From assembly GCA_013330765.1 (NCBI GenBank), contig DUHU01000016.1, positions 1-13,468 on the forward strand: DNA of 13,468 nucleotides. Direction: 5' to 3'. Source of the DNA: Candidatus Poseidoniaceae archaeon. GTDB lineage: Archaea; Thermoplasmatota; Poseidoniia; Poseidoniales; Poseidoniaceae. Shown here piece after piece: positions 12,210 through 13,468 of this stretch. The translations under genes were made by a program, and so were the position numbers. Position 1 is the first letter of the stretch; the number at the start of each line of letters is the position of its first letter. Below the pieces are notes generated by a model. That model searched no databases. It had not been told where the DNA came from and saw nothing but the letters and a program-made list of their open reading frames with translations.

Positions 12210-12212
12210 ACC

Positions 12213-12599
12213 ATGCCACTCTGCCGATCCTGCAACGGGACCTTCGCGCGGGAGTATTTCATCCATGGAAATGGACCACGAACGCAAATCTGCGTGCGTT
12301 GTGCTCTCGACCAAGGCCTCGTGACAAAAGAAGAGGTCCCGACCTTTTTCGATGAGGGGCTCATCGCTTCCCGCCTTTCAGTGGTGTCCCGTCGATGGGG
12401 GCCTGCAATCACCCTCATCATGGGCTGGACCTTTTGGTCGACCTTCTTGACCGGAGTGAGGCCTTGGGGGACCTACGTGCTGGTCTTGCTCGGCATCGGT
12501 ACGTTGCTCCTGCCCGCTCAGATCCTGCTTTTCCGTGCGAAGTACACCAGCGACATGTCGCGGTTAACGCCGTCCCACGAACGGCCCAAAGGCCACTGA
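12213..12599 (+). CDS. Small zinc-ribbon protein with two transmembrane helices, function unknown
   Basis: The 128-residue product begins almost at once with CxxC (C4, C7), followed after 19 residues by a second CxxC (C27, C30), a treble-clef or zinc-ribbon arrangement that should hold one zinc ion. Two hydrophobic segments follow (about 62-81 and 86-107), separated by a very short loop (VRPWG), so a hairpin in the membrane is likely with the zinc ribbon and the basic C-terminal tail (KYTSDM...ERPKGH) on the same side, probably the cytoplasm. A good ribosome site supports the start. It is the last gene of the plus-strand run and ends one base from the convergent GTPase gene. No named family was recognised. 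A membrane-linked adaptor or regulator is possible, but nothing in the sequence shows a specific partner. Confidence 0.8.
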   Translation: MPLCRSCNGTFAREYFIHGNGPRTQICVRCALDQGLVTKEEVPTFFDEGLIASRLSVVSRRWGPAITLIMGWTFWSTFLTGVRPWGTYVLVLLGIGTLLLPAQILLFRAKYTSDMSRLTPSHERPKGH

Positions 12600-12600
12600 A

Positions 12601-13468
12601 TCACGTCTTTGCGTGAATCTTCAGGACGTCTCCGTCCTCGACTTGGTGATCTGCACCTACCACGCGACGCGTTCGTCCATCCACGGCGCGAATGAAGCCT
12701 GCTTCGAGGTCCGTATGGACGCGTCCCGCAACGGACTTTGCGGTGATGCCAGCGGGCACCACCAGTGCATCGGGAAGCACCCGCCCCTCACCGTCCACCC
12801 AACGGCCCTCGTCTTGGACGGGATAGACCACGATTCGGTCGAGCGTATCGAACACCACAGCGTCAAGCAATGCTTCGATGCCGGTCCCTCCTGCGCTCGT
12901 CAACGCTCCACGCATACGTTCCAAGGCCGCGCGTTGCGCATCGGAGAGCGAGGCATCTTCGGAGACGTCGAAATCGACGTCGCCGGTTCTGTAGGTGATC
13001 AAGCCAGCTGCATCCGCGCGCCGCAGCGCCAATTCCATGTCGGCCAAGCAGGGCGTCGCTTCGACATCAAGCGAAAGGTGCTCCATGACGCCTGCGGGGG
13101 CGAGGTCCAATTTGTTGACCGCCACATGCAATGGAAACAGGCCACGACGAAGGGCCTTGGCAAGGGCGCTCATCTCCACGTCGCCCCAGGTCCACGGTTG
13201 CCCGAGGTCATGGCTGCCTTCACGCAGCGTGTCAAGGGCAGCACCAATGAGGGCGTTCGTCGCTCCAAGCCCACTGAGCCGTTCCACGAGGAACCCCTGG
13301 AGGCCGCGTTCTCCTTCGGCTTGAACACGGCGTACGCCTCGGGACCAACCGTCGGCCAGGACGCCCGCAATCCATTGTTCGAGTTCGGTGGTGAGGAAGG
13401 TGACCTCGTGAGAAATGGAAGCTGCAGCAGCAGCAGCATCGGTGGCCGGCGCGATGGGGTTGCCCTCC
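12601..13468 (-). CDS. ychF: Archaeal YchF/Ygr210-type GTPase with TGS domain, C-terminal part (5' end outside window)
   Basis: The minus-strand frame is open from the window edge to a TGA at 12601-12603, giving 288 codons; the GTPase start with its P-loop lies beyond 13468. This family of TRAFAC-class P-loop proteins binds the ribosome and hydrolyses ATP or GTP. Visible are EGNPIAP (13447-13467), a helical region, QLSGLG-like RLSGLGAT, the base-recognition motif NKLD (13105-13116), ELALRRADAAGLI, the archaeal-type domain segment with VVFDTLDRIVVYPVQDE, and a C-terminal TGS domain (PDALVVPAGITAKSVAGRVHTDLEAGFI, ending DGDVLKIHAKT). The GTG at 13287 is not the true start, because family sequence continues in frame upstream. 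Six alanine codons in a row (13420-13437) replace an expected charged segment. Identity is firm; the exact subfamily name is less sure. Confidence 0.9.
   Translation of the reverse strand, partial: EGNPIAPATDAAAAAASISHEVTFLTTELEQWIAGVLADGWSRGVRRVQAEGERGLQGFLVERLSGLGATNALIGAALDTLREGSHDLGQPWTWGDVEMSALAKALRRGLFPLHVAVNKLDLAPAGVMEHLSLDVEATPCLADMELALRRADAAGLITYRTGDVDFDVSEDASLSDAQRAALERMRGALTSAGGTGIEALLDAVVFDTLDRIVVYPVQDEGRWVDGEGRVLPDALVVPAGITAKSVAGRVHTDLEAGFIRAVDGRTRRVVGADHQVEDGDVLKIHAKT

Noticed and set aside
1..13468. CRISPR arrays, tRNA or rRNA genes, insertion sequences, phage or defence genes
   Set aside because: No regularly spaced DNA repeats, terminal inverted repeats, transposase or integrase motifs, or RNA-gene signatures were seen; coding genes fill almost all of the window.

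Overview
The window looks like chromosomal DNA of a marine planktonic euryarchaeon, most likely Poseidoniales (Marine Group II) or a near relative. The grounds are the archaeal form of the YchF GTPase (C-terminal part with TGS domain), a very large secreted propeller/fibronectin-type surface protein with an acidic ectodomain, a probable leaderless promoter, and compact, moderately GC-rich coding. This placement is inference from gene content, not from a marker gene.

Layout, left to right. At 2-700 (+) lies the 3' part of a pyruvate kinase gene. A short, relatively AT-rich spacer (701-773) holds a small hairpin, a perfect 10-bp palindrome and TATA-like boxes. At 774-9209 (+) is one giant gene for a protein of about 2,811 residues: signal peptide, N-terminal beta-rich region, about 35 blade-like propeller repeats, five or six fibronectin-III-like units, one transmembrane helix, and a Pro/Ala-rich cytoplasmic tail ending in two short LDDL motifs. 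Three smaller genes follow on the same strand: an aminotransferase class IV protein (probable aminodeoxychorismate lyase, 9253-9999), a fused PabB-PabA aminodeoxychorismate synthase (9996-12176), and a small zinc-ribbon protein with two membrane helices (12213-12599). On the minus strand, ending one base from that last gene, is the C-terminal part of an archaeal YchF-type GTPase (12601-13468, cut by the window edge).

How the genes work together. The pabC-like gene and the pabB-pabA fusion form a compact, translationally coupled module (ATGA overlap) that would convert chorismate plus glutamine to p-aminobenzoate, the precursor of folate-type cofactors. The giant gene is a cell-surface protein with no evident metabolic link to this module, although no promoter is visible between them and they may be co-transcribed. 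Pyruvate kinase and YchF are housekeeping genes. No rRNA, tRNA, CRISPR array, insertion sequence or integrase was recognised. No spacer between genes exceeds about 75 bases.

The least explained element is the giant surface protein: its repeat architecture, its ten cysteines spaced as five apparent pairs, and the duplicated short motif at its cytoplasmic C-terminus. Next is the PabB-PabA gene order within the fusion, which is opposite to the well-known eukaryotic and actinobacterial arrangement.
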